This document shows positions 1 to 8,256 of a stretch of DNA of 64,000 nucleotides, one piece after another. Under the pieces are notes generated by a model that was not told where the DNA came from, did no database searches, and was given only the letters and a program-made list of their open reading frames with translations. This DNA comes from DASUPK01 sp963831605 (lineage in GTDB: Bacteria; Actinomycetota; Thermoleophilia; Solirubrobacterales; 70-9), in the NCBI GenBank assembly GCA_963831605.1, contig CAWHQR010000002.1, positions 372,001 through 436,000 on the forward strand, written 5' to 3'. Each line of letters starts with the position of its first letter. Position 1 is the stretch's first letter. Position numbers and translations under genes: made by a program.

Positions 1-257
1 TAGCCCTCGAGGATCCGCGAGCCGGCGGTGGTCGGGATGCCCTCGGTGCAGAAGATGTCCTTGACCGCCACGGGAATCCCGCCGAGCGGGCCCTCGCCCG
101 CCTCCTCCGGCTCCTCCGCGGTCCAGAGAAACGCGTTGAGCGAGTCCCCGGCCGCAGCCTCCCGGTAGGCGTCGAAGTACTCGTCCGCCGAGAGCTCGCC
201 GGAGCGGATCCGCCCGGCCGCCTCGGCGACCGTGAGATCGATCGGATCGCCCGCCAT
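1..257 (-). CDS. gatA: Asp-tRNA(Asn)/Glu-tRNA(Gln) amidotransferase subunit A, N-terminal part (runs off the window)
   Basis: GatA is the amidase subunit of the GatCAB complex, which converts misacylated Glu-tRNA(Gln) or Asp-tRNA(Asn) to the amide form in the cytoplasm. Translating the minus strand from the ATG at 257-255 gives a GatA N-terminus of about 85 residues, including the amidase-signature stretch GIPVAVKDIFCTEG, whose lysine is the first of the Ser-cisSer-Lys triad, followed by TTAGSRIL. The other catalytic serines lie outside the window. The start codon directly follows the gatC stop codon, so the two are almost certainly co-transcribed and translationally coupled. Only the C-terminal part is missing, because the window ends. 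Confidence 0.93.
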   Translation of the reverse strand, partial: MAGDPIDLTVAEAAGRIRSGELSADEYFDAYREAAAGDSLNAFLWTAEEPEEAGEGPLGGIPVAVKDIFCTEGIPTTAGSRILEG

Positions 258-560
258 CTACGCCTGGGGCGAGGGGACGCGGAAGGCGCCGGAAGCGGGA
301 TCGGGGGCGCTCTCCAGCACCTCGTCGCGATCCCAGCTCGGGCGGGGCTCGTCGGGACGGAAGACGTTCTCGAGCGCGATCACATGCGAGGTCGGGTCGA
401 CTCCATCCAGGTCAAGCTCAGAGATCCGCTCGACGTGCTCGAGGATGCCGGAGAGCTCCGTGGCCATCCGCTCGACCTCCTCATCCGTGAGCCGCAGCCG
501 GGCGAGCCGCGCCACGTGCAGGACCTGTTCCCGGTCGATCATGCGGCGGATCATAGGCAT
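258..560 (-). CDS. gatC: Asp-tRNA(Asn)/Glu-tRNA(Gln) amidotransferase subunit C
   Basis: GatC is the small subunit that wraps around GatA and GatB and stabilises the tRNA-dependent amidotransferase. The product is 100 residues, or 94 if it starts at the second methionine (position 542, MIDREQV), which matches the usual family start. The GatC signature VLHVARLARLRLTDEEVERM and the later DPTSHV and NVFRPDEP blocks are visible. The stop codon abuts the gatA start. The gene diverges from the membrane protein at 575 with only 14 bases between starts if the longer form is used, so the promoters must overlap. Confidence 0.94.
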   Translation of the reverse strand: MPMIRRMIDREQVLHVARLARLRLTDEEVERMATELSGILEHVERISELDLDGVDPTSHVIALENVFRPDEPRPSWDRDEVLESAPDPASGAFRVPSPQA

Positions 561-574
561 AGGATCCCGGCGCG

Positions 575-1015
575 ATGACGGGGGAGAAAGCCGAGCGCTT
601 CGTCGTTCTCAGCCTGCGGCTGCTGGCGATCGGGTTCGCGATCACCGGCTTCTTCTTCATCGCCTGGCCGGACGGCACGCTCGACCGCATCACCGAGCTC
701 GGCCACCACTTCGGCTTCCACACCCCCGTGCCGAAGACGGACGAGCGCCTCTGGCTCTCGCTGGGCTTCGCCTACATGGTGGTGATCACGTTCCTGGCAT
801 GGATCGCCTCCACGGACGTCGTCCGCTACCGGCCGATGATCCTGGCCCTCGCCGCCGGCAAGGCCGCCTCGTCGATCACCTCGCTGATCTTCTTCATCCA
901 GGACGATGTCTTCGCCTATCTGCTCAACGGGATCGTCGACGGCTCGCTCGTCTTCGTCTCCCTGCTGCTCTTCTCGCTTGCCGGCCGGGTTGGCTCCCCA
1001 GCCGCACCTCCCTGA
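575..1015 (+). CDS. Integral membrane protein of unknown function
   Basis: The product is 146 residues with about four hydrophobic segments, roughly residues 12-30, 64-82, 90-108 and 120-140, and short polar loops. No catalytic motif is visible and I do not recognise a named family. It diverges from gatC and is followed by the GMC oxidoreductase on the same strand. A longer reading of the oxidoreductase frame would overlap its 3' end, but that frame's first residues are not protein-like, so this ORF is preferred here. It may be co-transcribed with the oxidoreductase. Confidence 0.75.
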   Translation: MTGEKAERFVVLSLRLLAIGFAITGFFFIAWPDGTLDRITELGHHFGFHTPVPKTDERLWLSLGFAYMVVITFLAWIASTDVVRYRPMILALAAGKAASSITSLIFFIQDDVFAYLLNGIVDGSLVFVSLLLFSLAGRVGSPAAPP

Positions 1016-1085
1016 AGGCGCGCGCCGGGGCTCCGGGCCGCCGAGCTCAGGACTCTGCGAGCGATCGCGGAGGCAATCGCCCCTG

Positions 1086-2951
1086 GTGAGGACGGTCTGC
1101 CCAGCCGCCGGGACCGAGGTGCCGGTGGCCGAGCCACTCGCGCGATTCCTCTCGCGCATGCCGGCCCGAACCGTGCAGGTCGTTCGCCTCGCTCTTCGGA
1201 TGATCGAATTCCTCCCCTTCCCCTGGCGCTTCAGCCGGATGAGCACCCAGGCGCGCTCCGAGTACATGGCGAAGATGGAGGGCTCGCGATTCTCGCTCTA
1301 TCGCGACCTCCTGCTGCTGGCGAAGCTGCTCGCGATGGTCGGCTGGGCACGCGATGAGCGGGTTCGGCGCGCCATCGGGGTCGAGTCACGCTGCGCGGTT
1401 GCCGAGGGCGCCCCGCAGCCATCCTCGACCGGCGTCGGCGATCTCGAGCCACGCGGCGCCGGAGAGGACTGCGACGTCGCGATCGTCGGCTCCGGTGCGG
1501 GCGGGGCCGCCGCCGCGGCGATCCTCGCCGAGGCGGGACTCGACGTGATGGTGCTCGAGTCTGGGCCCTACGTCGACAAGACGACCTATCCGAGCGACCC
1601 GCTCGAGGGCCTGCCCCTGCTCTACCGCGACGGCGGCATGACGATCGCGATGGGCAAGCCCGCGATCCCCATCCCTGTCGGCCGGACCGTCGGCGGAACC
1701 ACGGTGATCAACTCGGGAACCTGCTTCCGCGCGCCCGCCGAGGTGCTCGACGAATGGCAGCGCGGCGAGGGCATCCAGTGGGCCGGCGATCTCGACCCGC
1801 TCTACGACTCCGCCGAGGAGACGCTGGCCGTGACGCCACTCGACCTCGAGACCCTGGGGCGAAACGGCCAGCTCTGCGCCGAGGGGGCCGCCGCCCTCGG
1901 GGCGAGCGGCGGCCCGATCAGCCGCAACGCCGGCCGCTGCGTCCAGTGCAGCTCATGCCCGCTCGGCTGCCAGATCGACGCCAAGCAAGCCACGCATGTC
2001 TCCTACCTGCCTCGCGCCGTGGCAGCGGGAGCGCGCGTCCGGGCGGGCGTGCAGGTCCGGCGCGTTCTCACCGAGGACGGGCGCGCGACCGGACTTGCCT
2101 GCCGGGCCGGGCTTCCGACCACCGGACCGCAGGAGCTCTCGCGCAACGGGCGTCCGCCCGCGGGCCGCGACTGGCAGGTCCGCGCCAAGGCCGTGATCAG
2201 CGCCGGGGGAGCCTTCGGCACCCCGGAGCTGTTGCTGCGCTCGGGGATCGGCCATCCCGCCCTCGGCAGGCACCTTCACATCCATCCCGCCGCCTGGATC
2301 GGCGCCCGCTACGAGGAGGAGGTCCGCGGCTGGGAGGGCGTGATGCAGAGCTACTACGTCGACCAGTGGCAGCCCCAGGGGATCCTCCTCGAGGCGACCT
2401 TCACGCCCCTCACCTTCGGCGCCCAGTGGCTGCCGGGCGTCGGCGCCGATTTCTCGGATCGGGTCGCGCACTTCGGCAACATCGCCTCGATCGGCGTGCA
2501 CCTGCACGACCGCTCGGAGGGACGGGTGGCGCTCACCAACAGCGGTTCGCTGCGGCTCTCGTACCGCCTGCTCGCAGACGAGGCGCGGACGATCCAGTTC
2601 GGGATCGCCCGGGCGGCAGAGGTCCACTTCGCGGCAGGGGCGACCGAGGTCTATCCAAACGTCGGTCCGACCTCGATCATCAAGCGAGGGCAGCTCGCCG
2701 AGTTCGAGTCGATGCGCCTGAAGCCCTCGGACCTGAGGCTCGAAGCCTTCCATCCCATGAGCAGCGCTCGCATGGGCACCGACCCCGATACCAGCGTCTG
2801 CGACCCGCGCGGCGCGGTCCGCGGCGTGGAGAGCCTCTACGTCGCCGACGCGAGCCTGCTTCCCACCTCGGTCGGGGTGAACCCGATGATGACGATCATC
2901 GCCTGCGCCACCCATGTGGCGGGCGACGTCGGCGCGGCCCTAGCCGGCTGA
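1086..2951 (+). CDS. GMC-family FAD-dependent oxidoreductase with N-terminal helical extension
   Basis: This is a flavoprotein oxidase or dehydrogenase of the glucose-methanol-choline family, acting on an unknown alcohol or sterol-like substrate. The dinucleotide-binding motif AIVGSGAGGAAAAAILAEAG lies about 140 residues in, followed by the FAD-binding GRTVGGTTVINSGTC block. The C-terminal active-site histidine (EAFHPMSSARMG) and asparagine (SVGVNPMMT) are present. A CVQCSSCPLGC cysteine cluster lies in the middle, as in GMC relatives of long-chain alcohol oxidases. The first 110 residues resemble the helical gluconate-dehydrogenase-subunit-3-like extension. The start is uncertain: GTG 1086, GTG 1119 and ATG 1158 are all possible, and an upstream ATG at 906 is rejected. 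It converges with the gene ending at 2940. Confidence 0.88.
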   Translation: MRTVCPAAGTEVPVAEPLARFLSRMPARTVQVVRLALRMIEFLPFPWRFSRMSTQARSEYMAKMEGSRFSLYRDLLLLAKLLAMVGWARDERVRRAIGVESRCAVAEGAPQPSSTGVGDLEPRGAGEDCDVAIVGSGAGGAAAAAILAEAGLDVMVLESGPYVDKTTYPSDPLEGLPLLYRDGGMTIAMGKPAIPIPVGRTVGGTTVINSGTCFRAPAEVLDEWQRGEGIQWAGDLDPLYDSAEETLAVTPLDLETLGRNGQLCAEGAAALGASGGPISRNAGRCVQCSSCPLGCQIDAKQATHVSYLPRAVAAGARVRAGVQVRRVLTEDGRATGLACRAGLPTTGPQELSRNGRPPAGRDWQVRAKAVISAGGAFGTPELLLRSGIGHPALGRHLHIHPAAWIGARYEEEVRGWEGVMQSYYVDQWQPQGILLEATFTPLTFGAQWLPGVGADFSDRVAHFGNIASIGVHLHDRSEGRVALTNSGSLRLSYRLLADEARTIQFGIARAAEVHFAAGATEVYPNVGPTSIIKRGQLAEFESMRLKPSDLRLEAFHPMSSARMGTDPDTSVCDPRGAVRGVESLYVADASLLPTSVGVNPMMTIIACATHVAGDVGAALAG

Positions 2952-3356
2952 GGCGGCCTTCGGAGCCTTCAGCGGCTGCATCCCCAGGTAGCCGCCCACG
3001 GTGATCGCGATCGCCGAGGCGAGGCCGAGCCAGGCGCCGAACTCGACTCCGGGGTCTCCCGAGCCGGGCGGGTTGATCATGCGGATCACGATCAGGACGA
3101 TGGCAACGAAGCCGAATCCGGCCGCGACCGAGGACCCGGCGACCGGATAGCTGACCGAGATCCCGAAGAGGACGCAGATCGCGACGGAGAGCGCCACTGC
3201 GGCGGTGGCGGCCAGCAGGATGTCGGTGACGCTGAAGGCCTGCCATGCCGTTGCGTCCATCCCTCCCACGGAGTACCAGGGGAGAAAGCCGGCGGCGAGC
3301 AGGCCGAGGCCACCAATGGCCCCGACCAGCTCGCCGGCCCGCAAACCTCGCTTCAG
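2940..3356 (-). CDS. Four-helix membrane protein, paralogue 4 of a tandem family; probable CTG start
   Basis: This is the last of four tandem minus-strand paralogues. All share an N-terminal R/G-L-x-x-G-E/Q motif, a FLPWY or FLPWF-like end to helix 1, and a C-terminal glycine-rich helix ending GGYLGMQ. Four hydrophobic segments are visible. The frame is open up to an ATG at 3419, but alignment to the paralogues puts the start at a CTG (3356-3354) whose last two bases are the first two of the TGA stop of the preceding paralogue. That would give MKRGLRAGELV, the same offset as its siblings. Function is unknown. The neighbours suggest a membrane complex built from related subunits. Confidence 0.8.
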   Translation of the reverse strand: MKRGLRAGELVGAIGGLGLLAAGFLPWYSVGGMDATAWQAFSVTDILLAATAAVALSVAICVLFGISVSYPVAGSSVAAGFGFVAIVLIVIRMINPPGSGDPGVEFGAWLGLASAIAITVGGYLGMQPLKAPKAASAG

Positions 3357-3790
3357 TACCGCTCGCCCCCTGATGTCTCCTGCATCGTCAGGTAGCCGCC
3401 CACGGCGACGCCAGCGCATGCGATCAGCCCGAGGAACAGGCCGATCTTGCGGTCCGCGTCGCCGGGTGTGTCGAACACCTGGTACAGGATCAGGATCGTG
3501 CCCACTCCGCCGAGAAGGGCCGTCGCCATCGCGGCCATCGGCGCGTCCGCGCCGTCTCCCATCAGCGCCAGAACGGCGGGCACCAGCGCCACCAGAATCA
3601 CGATCAACAGGTAGATGTCGAGCGGATTCTCAGCCTCCCAGAGGCTGAAGTTCTTCGATCCGCCGATCGTCGTCCCGCCGACGGTCACGGCTCCAGAAAC
3701 ACCGAACCAGGGCAGGAAGCTGATGATGAAAAGAGCGATCGCCGCAATGGCGGCGACGAGCTGCCCTTGAGACAACCTGTTCGCGTCCAA
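3353..3790 (-). CDS. Four-helix membrane protein, paralogue 3 of a tandem family
   Basis: The product is 145 residues beginning MDANRLSQGQLVAA, with four predicted membrane segments and the family features FLPWFG after helix 1 and GGYLTMQE near the C-terminus. The loop between helices 1 and 2 is about 30 residues and ends in a conserved W-x-x-x-x-P-L-D-I-Y block that also occurs in paralogue 2. Its stop codon overlaps the proposed CTG start of the next paralogue, so translation is probably coupled. I do not recognise a characterised homologue. It could be a small scaffold or sensor in the membrane. Confidence 0.82.
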   Translation of the reverse strand: MDANRLSQGQLVAAIAAIALFIISFLPWFGVSGAVTVGGTTIGGSKNFSLWEAENPLDIYLLIVILVALVPAVLALMGDGADAPMAAMATALLGGVGTILILYQVFDTPGDADRKIGLFLGLIACAGVAVGGYLTMQETSGGERY

Positions 3791-3823
3791 TTTGCCTCCT
3801 CCGTGTCCTTTCCGTGAACGAGC

Positions 3824-4291
3824 CTATATCTCCGCGGCGACCTCTTCCTGCATCATGCGGAAGCCTCCGTAGGCGATCGCCAGTGTGGCCAGCCCGCCCA
3901 GCCAGCAGCCGTACTTCGTCTCGCCCGCGGCGGGGAAATCGACAGTCATGAAGCCCAGGATCAGGATCACGCCCACGACGCCGAGGAGGAACGCTGCGGC
4001 GCTCACGAATGAGAACTCACCCGAGCTGTTGGTGAGAACCAGGATCGCCGGGATCAGAGCTGCGATTGCCGTGATCACCAGGTAAATGTCGAGGACGGAC
4101 GCTGGGATCTTCCAGACGTTGATGTTGGTCGAGGCGGCCGACGGAATGTGGACGCCCGGCGGCAGATTGACACCCGAAGGCACGTTCGACACGGATCCAC
4201 CAGCCCCCGCCCAGGGCAGGAACATCGCTATCAGCAGGACGACGGCGCCAACGGCCGCGATTATCTGCCCCTGAGACAACCTTCCACTCAT
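3824..4291 (-). CDS. Four-helix membrane protein, paralogue 2 of a tandem family
   Basis: The product is 155 residues starting MSGRLSQGQIIAAVGA. The first helix ends FLPWAG, followed by a proline- and glycine-rich extracytoplasmic loop longer than in the sibling proteins, then KIPASVLDIYLV and three more hydrophobic helices. The spacing to paralogue 3 is 33 bases and to paralogue 1 about 90 bases, consistent with a single operon read from right to left. A purine-rich GGAGGACG sequence lies just upstream of the start. Function is unknown. The repeated architecture shows local gene duplication. Confidence 0.82.
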   Translation of the reverse strand: MSGRLSQGQIIAAVGAVVLLIAMFLPWAGAGGSVSNVPSGVNLPPGVHIPSAASTNINVWKIPASVLDIYLVITAIAALIPAILVLTNSSGEFSFVSAAAFLLGVVGVILILGFMTVDFPAAGETKYGCWLGGLATLAIAYGGFRMMQEEVAAEI

Positions 4292-4380
4292 GTTTCGTCC
4301 TCCAAGTTCGACGGGTCGGGCGCGAGCGAGATGACCCTACACAGGCAGGCGATTGTGAACGCGGCCGGAGGCGTGGCCGG

Positions 4381-5058
4381 CTACTTCTTCGAGCTCTTGC
4401 TCTTGGTTGTGCCGGAGCTCGATTTCTTCTTCTTGCTCGAGCCCGACGACTTCGCCTTGGACCCTGAGCGCGCGGCCGACTTCTTCGCGGTCGAGCGCTT
4501 GGTCGTGGTTGAGCCGCTCGAGCTGGCCTTGGCGGGTGCCGACTCCGGGGGCGATGGCGGCGTCGCCGTCGGAGCGCTCGCCGCGGCGGCCCGAGTGCGG
4601 CCTCCCGCGACCGCCACGAGCGGCTGGAAACCGTCCTCGCCAAGCGCCATCAGAGCGCCGGCGGTGATGGCGATCGCCGCGGCCAGGCCGAGGAACACGC
4701 CGATCTTGAGTGTCGGCGAGCCGACGAGCATCCGCCACAGGATCAGCAGGACTGCGAGGGCGCCCAGCAGCGCCGTGACCGCTCCGCGCCGCACCGGGAC
4801 GTTGATGCGCTGCCCGGCCATGGCCAGGTACGCGAGCGCGATTCCCGAGACTCCAGACAGGATGATCAGGAACCCCGGCAGGTCGATGAGCGCATCCCAG
4901 CCGCTGATGCCCGGATGCGAGAGAACGGCAGTGCCATTGACCAGGCTGCCGCTTACCTCAGCGCCACCGCCGAACCAATCGAAGAAGAGGAACACGAATA
5001 GGGCGACGCCGCCGATTCCAGCGACGATCTCCCCCGTGCGCAGCCTTGATGAGTCCAC
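4381..5058 (-). CDS. Four-helix membrane protein, paralogue 1, with lysine/serine-rich C-terminal tail
   Basis: The first gene of the tandem family starts at a GTG (5058-5056), giving VDSSRLRTGEIVAGIGG, which aligns with its siblings. After the four membrane helices it has a tail of about 70 residues rich in Ser, Lys, Thr and Ala, ending in repeated SKSSGSSKKKKSS-type sequence. Such a tail is absent from the other three. It is strongly basic and would sit on the side of the C-terminus, presumably cytoplasmic, where it could bind nucleic acid or anionic lipid; that is inference. The open frame continues far upstream to 5793, but that part is antisense to folD and is not protein-like. Confidence 0.8.
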   Translation of the reverse strand: MDSSRLRTGEIVAGIGGVALFVFLFFDWFGGGAEVSGSLVNGTAVLSHPGISGWDALIDLPGFLIILSGVSGIALAYLAMAGQRINVPVRRGAVTALLGALAVLLILWRMLVGSPTLKIGVFLGLAAAIAITAGALMALGEDGFQPLVAVAGGRTRAAAASAPTATPPSPPESAPAKASSSGSTTTKRSTAKKSAARSGSKAKSSGSSKKKKSSSGTTKSKSSKK

Positions 5059-5093
5059 TGAGTCAGCCTCCGTCGATGGATTGCGCGCTGGAT

Positions 5094-5963
5094 TCAACCA
5101 GGCGTAGCGGCAACAGTCAGGCGCCCTCGGGCTGCCTGGACGGTGTTGGACAAGAGCATCGCGATCGTCATCGGGCCCACGCCGCCCGGCACGGGCGTGA
5201 TCGCCCCGGCGACCTCGACGACCGCGTCGAAGTCCACGTCCCCGACCAGCCCGTCCTCGGTGCGATTGGTCCCGACGTCGATCACCGTGGCGCCAGGCCG
5301 GACCATGTCGCCGCCGATCAGCCTGGGCCGGCCGGCGGCAGCCACCAGGATCTCGGCGCGTCGGCACACCTCCCCCAGGTCGCGCGTGCGGCTGTGGCAG
5401 ATCGTCACCGTGGCGTTGGCGCCGAGCAGGAGCGAGAACACCGGCCTCCCGACCAGGTTCGATCGCCCGACGATCACAGCCTCCTTGCCGGACGGATCCA
5501 CCCCCGCGGACGCAAGGAGCTCCATGATGCCCTGCGGCGTGCAGGGCACCAGGCCCGGCTCGCCACGAGCCAACCGGCCCGCGCTGATCGGGGTGAGTCC
5601 GTCGACGTCCTTGCCTGGATCGAGGGCATTGACGATCGCGTCGGCATCGATCTGGTCCGGGAGCGGCAGCTGAACCAGGATCCCGTCGACCTCCTCCGAC
5701 TCGTTGAGCTCGCGGACCAGATCGAGCAGATCCTCCTGGGAAACCGACCCGTCCGGCTCGTGGTGGATGGAGCGGATCCCCACCTCCTCGCACGCTTCCC
5801 TCTTGCGGCGGACGTAGATCGCCGAGGCCGGATCGTCACCCACGAGCACGGTGGCGAGTCCCGGCGGACGGCCCAGCTCCCCCGACAGCACCACCACCTC
5901 GCCGCGGACCCGCTCGCGGACCGATGCAGCCACAGCCTTGCCGTCGATCACGGTGGCGGGCAT
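5094..5963 (-). CDS. folD: Bifunctional methylenetetrahydrofolate dehydrogenase/methenyltetrahydrofolate cyclohydrolase
   Basis: FolD interconverts 5,10-methylene-, methenyl- and 10-formyl-tetrahydrofolate using NADP in the cytoplasm. The 289-residue product has the expected length. Family signatures are present: the substrate-site YVRRKREACEEVGI with the catalytic lysine, the LVQLPLP loop, KDVDGLTP, PCTPQGI, the nucleotide-binding GRSNLVGRP, and the C-terminal PVPGGVGPMTIAMLLSNT. The start ATG (5963) lies one base after the pcrA stop, so the two are a tight transcription unit read from right to left. Confidence 0.97.
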   Translation of the reverse strand: MPATVIDGKAVAASVRERVRGEVVVLSGELGRPPGLATVLVGDDPASAIYVRRKREACEEVGIRSIHHEPDGSVSQEDLLDLVRELNESEEVDGILVQLPLPDQIDADAIVNALDPGKDVDGLTPISAGRLARGEPGLVPCTPQGIMELLASAGVDPSGKEAVIVGRSNLVGRPVFSLLLGANATVTICHSRTRDLGEVCRRAEILVAAAGRPRLIGGDMVRPGATVIDVGTNRTEDGLVGDVDFDAVVEVAGAITPVPGGVGPMTIAMLLSNTVQAARGRLTVAATPG

Positions 5964-5964
5964 C

Positions 5965-8226
5965 TCAGCTCGCCTTCCTCAGGGGTGCGTAGTCCGCCAT
6001 CAGCTTGCGCTCGGCACCATCGCTGGCGAAGCGGACGACAATCACTCCGCCCGGCTCGACCGCGGTGACCACCCCGTCGCCGAAGCTCGCGTGCACGATG
6101 TCGTCGCCGGTGACGAAGGAGAGCGAGGGGTCGGCCCTCGGTGTCGGTCCGGTGCTGCCGCCCGAGGACCAGCCCGTGATCGCCTGCTCCTGGGTCCCCT
6201 CGCGCTCGACCAGGCCCTCTGGGAGCTCCGAGAGGAACCGGGACGGGAATCCGGTCTCCCGGCCGCCGAACAGCCGGCGGCTGCGGGCATGCGTCATCCA
6301 GAGCCGCTTTCGCGCTCGGGTGATGCCGACGTAGGCGAGGCGTCGCTCCTCCTCCTCGTTGCCCTCCTCCAGCGAGCGCGAATGTGGAAACACCCCCTCC
6401 TCGCAGCCGATGATGAAGACGGCGTCGTATTCGAGGCCCTTCGCGTTGTGGAGAGTCATCAGCGTCACCTTGGACTCGTCCCGGCTGATGTCGTCCTGAT
6501 CCGTGTACAACGAGATCGCCTGCAGGAACTCGTCGAGGGCGGCGATGTCCGATGGCCCCTCGACCGCCCGGTTGGCATCGAACTCGGCCGCCACCCCGAC
6601 CAGCTCCTCGAGATTCTCAACCCGCCCCTCCGCCTCGATGGTTCGCTCGGCGCGCAGGGCGTCCAGGTACCCGGAGCGCTCCAGCAGGGCCCTGAGCAGG
6701 TCGGCGACGGGTCCGTTCTCGAACTCGGCCCGAAGCTCCTCGATCAGCTCGGTGAAGCGCCCGATCGACTTCATCGCGGCCCCGGACAGCCCCGGGACCG
6801 CCTCGGGCTCCTGAGCGACTTCCCAGATCGTTCGGCCGGTGGTGTTCGCGTGCGCGAGCAGCCGGCCCTGGCTCGTGTTCCCGATTCCGCGCCGCGGTGA
6901 GTTGATCACCCGCGAAAAGCTCACCTCGTCCGCCGGGTTGACGAGCAGCTGCAGGTAGGCGACCGCATCCTTGATCTCGGCGCGCTCGTAGAACTTGGTC
7001 CCGCCGATCACCTGGTAGGGCATCTCGTACCGGACCAGGATGTCCTCCAGCACCCGGCTGTGCGCGTTGGTCCGGTAGAAGACCGCGATCTCGTCGCGCG
7101 AGAGGCCCTCCTTGTCGACCAGCTCCTCGATCTCACCGGCGACGAACCGGGCCTCCGCATGCTCGTCCTCGAGCTCGGCGACGTGGATCTTCTCTCCCTG
7201 GCCGAGATCCGTCCAGAGGTGCTTCTCCAGCCCACCGGTGTTGTGGGAGATGACGGCGTTTGCGCCCTCGAGGATCGTCTCGGTCGAGCGGTAGTTCTGC
7301 TCGAGCTTGACCACGTGCGCGTCCGGGAAGTCCTTCTCGAACTCCAGGATGTTCCGGACGTCCGCTCCCCTGAAGCCGTAGATCGACTGCGAGTCGTCGC
7401 CGACGACGGAGAGGTTCCCGTCCTCGCCGGCGAGCAGCTGCAGCAGCCGGTACTGGGCCGGGTTCGTGTCCTGGTACTCGTCCACCAGGATCCAGCGGAA
7501 TCGCTCCCGGTAGCGGCGGCGGACGTCCTCGAAGAGCTCGAGCACGTTGACCGTTCGCATCAGCAGGTCGTCGAAGTCCATCGAGTTCGCATCGAGCATC
7601 CGGCGCTCGTAGATGCGATAGGCCTGCCCGACCATGTCCTCGAACGGCCCCCCGACCTGCTCCTGGTAGGTCTCGGCGTCGATCAGCTGGTTCTTCGCGT
7701 CGGAGATCCGCGCGCGGATTGCACGCGGCGGATAGCGCTTGGTGTCGACCTCCAGCTCCTCCAGGCAGCGCTTCAGCATGCGCAGCGAGTCGGCCTCGTC
7801 GTAGATCGTGAACTTGCTCGTGTAGCCGAGGCGCTCGGCCTCGATGCGCAGCAGGCGCGCGCAGGCGGCGTGGAAGGTCATCACCCACATCCGCCGCGAG
7901 ACGCCGCCGACCAGCGTGGAGACTCGCTCGCGCATCTCGTCGGCCGCCTTGTTGGTGAAGGTGATCGCGAGGATCTGGTTCGGATGGGCCAGCCCGGTGG
8001 CGAGCAGCCAGGCGATCCGGTGGGTCAGCGCGCGAGTCTTGCCCGACCCGGCCCCGGCGAGGATCAGCAGCGGCCCCTCGCCGAAGGTGACGGCCTCCCG
8101 CTGTGGGCCGTTCAGTCCCGCGAGGAGGCGCTCGACCTGATCCGCGCCGGCCTCGACGGGGGCGCCGGACATCTCGTCCGGCGCCTGATCCGTCGCGACC
8201 TTCAGTTCCTCTCTACCTCGGCCCAC
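5965..8226 (-). CDS. pcrA: ATP-dependent DNA helicase, UvrD/PcrA type
   Basis: This is a superfamily 1A 3'-5' helicase acting in repair and in removing stalled RNA polymerase. The product is 753 residues. Motifs in order are Q-motif LNGPQREAV, Walker A LAGAGSGKTRAL, Walker B ILVDEYQDTNPAQY, GDDSQSIYGFRGA, QNYRST, motif V TLMTLHNAKGLEYDAVFI and motif VI RRLAYVGITRARKRL. The C-terminal 60 residues (VHASFGDGVVTAV... to RKLMADYAPLRK) match the Tudor-like RNA-polymerase-binding domain of PcrA/UvrD. The start may be the second methionine (8172). It sits directly upstream of folD. Confidence 0.96.
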   Translation of the reverse strand: MGRGREELKVATDQAPDEMSGAPVEAGADQVERLLAGLNGPQREAVTFGEGPLLILAGAGSGKTRALTHRIAWLLATGLAHPNQILAITFTNKAADEMRERVSTLVGGVSRRMWVMTFHAACARLLRIEAERLGYTSKFTIYDEADSLRMLKRCLEELEVDTKRYPPRAIRARISDAKNQLIDAETYQEQVGGPFEDMVGQAYRIYERRMLDANSMDFDDLLMRTVNVLELFEDVRRRYRERFRWILVDEYQDTNPAQYRLLQLLAGEDGNLSVVGDDSQSIYGFRGADVRNILEFEKDFPDAHVVKLEQNYRSTETILEGANAVISHNTGGLEKHLWTDLGQGEKIHVAELEDEHAEARFVAGEIEELVDKEGLSRDEIAVFYRTNAHSRVLEDILVRYEMPYQVIGGTKFYERAEIKDAVAYLQLLVNPADEVSFSRVINSPRRGIGNTSQGRLLAHANTTGRTIWEVAQEPEAVPGLSGAAMKSIGRFTELIEELRAEFENGPVADLLRALLERSGYLDALRAERTIEAEGRVENLEELVGVAAEFDANRAVEGPSDIAALDEFLQAISLYTDQDDISRDESKVTLMTLHNAKGLEYDAVFIIGCEEGVFPHSRSLEEGNEEEERRLAYVGITRARKRLWMTHARSRRLFGGRETGFPSRFLSELPEGLVEREGTQEQAITGWSSGGSTGPTPRADPSLSFVTGDDIVHASFGDGVVTAVEPGGVIVVRFASDGAERKLMADYAPLRKAS

Positions 8227-8256
8227 CGGCCGAGAATAGCCACGCGAGCGGGCGGT

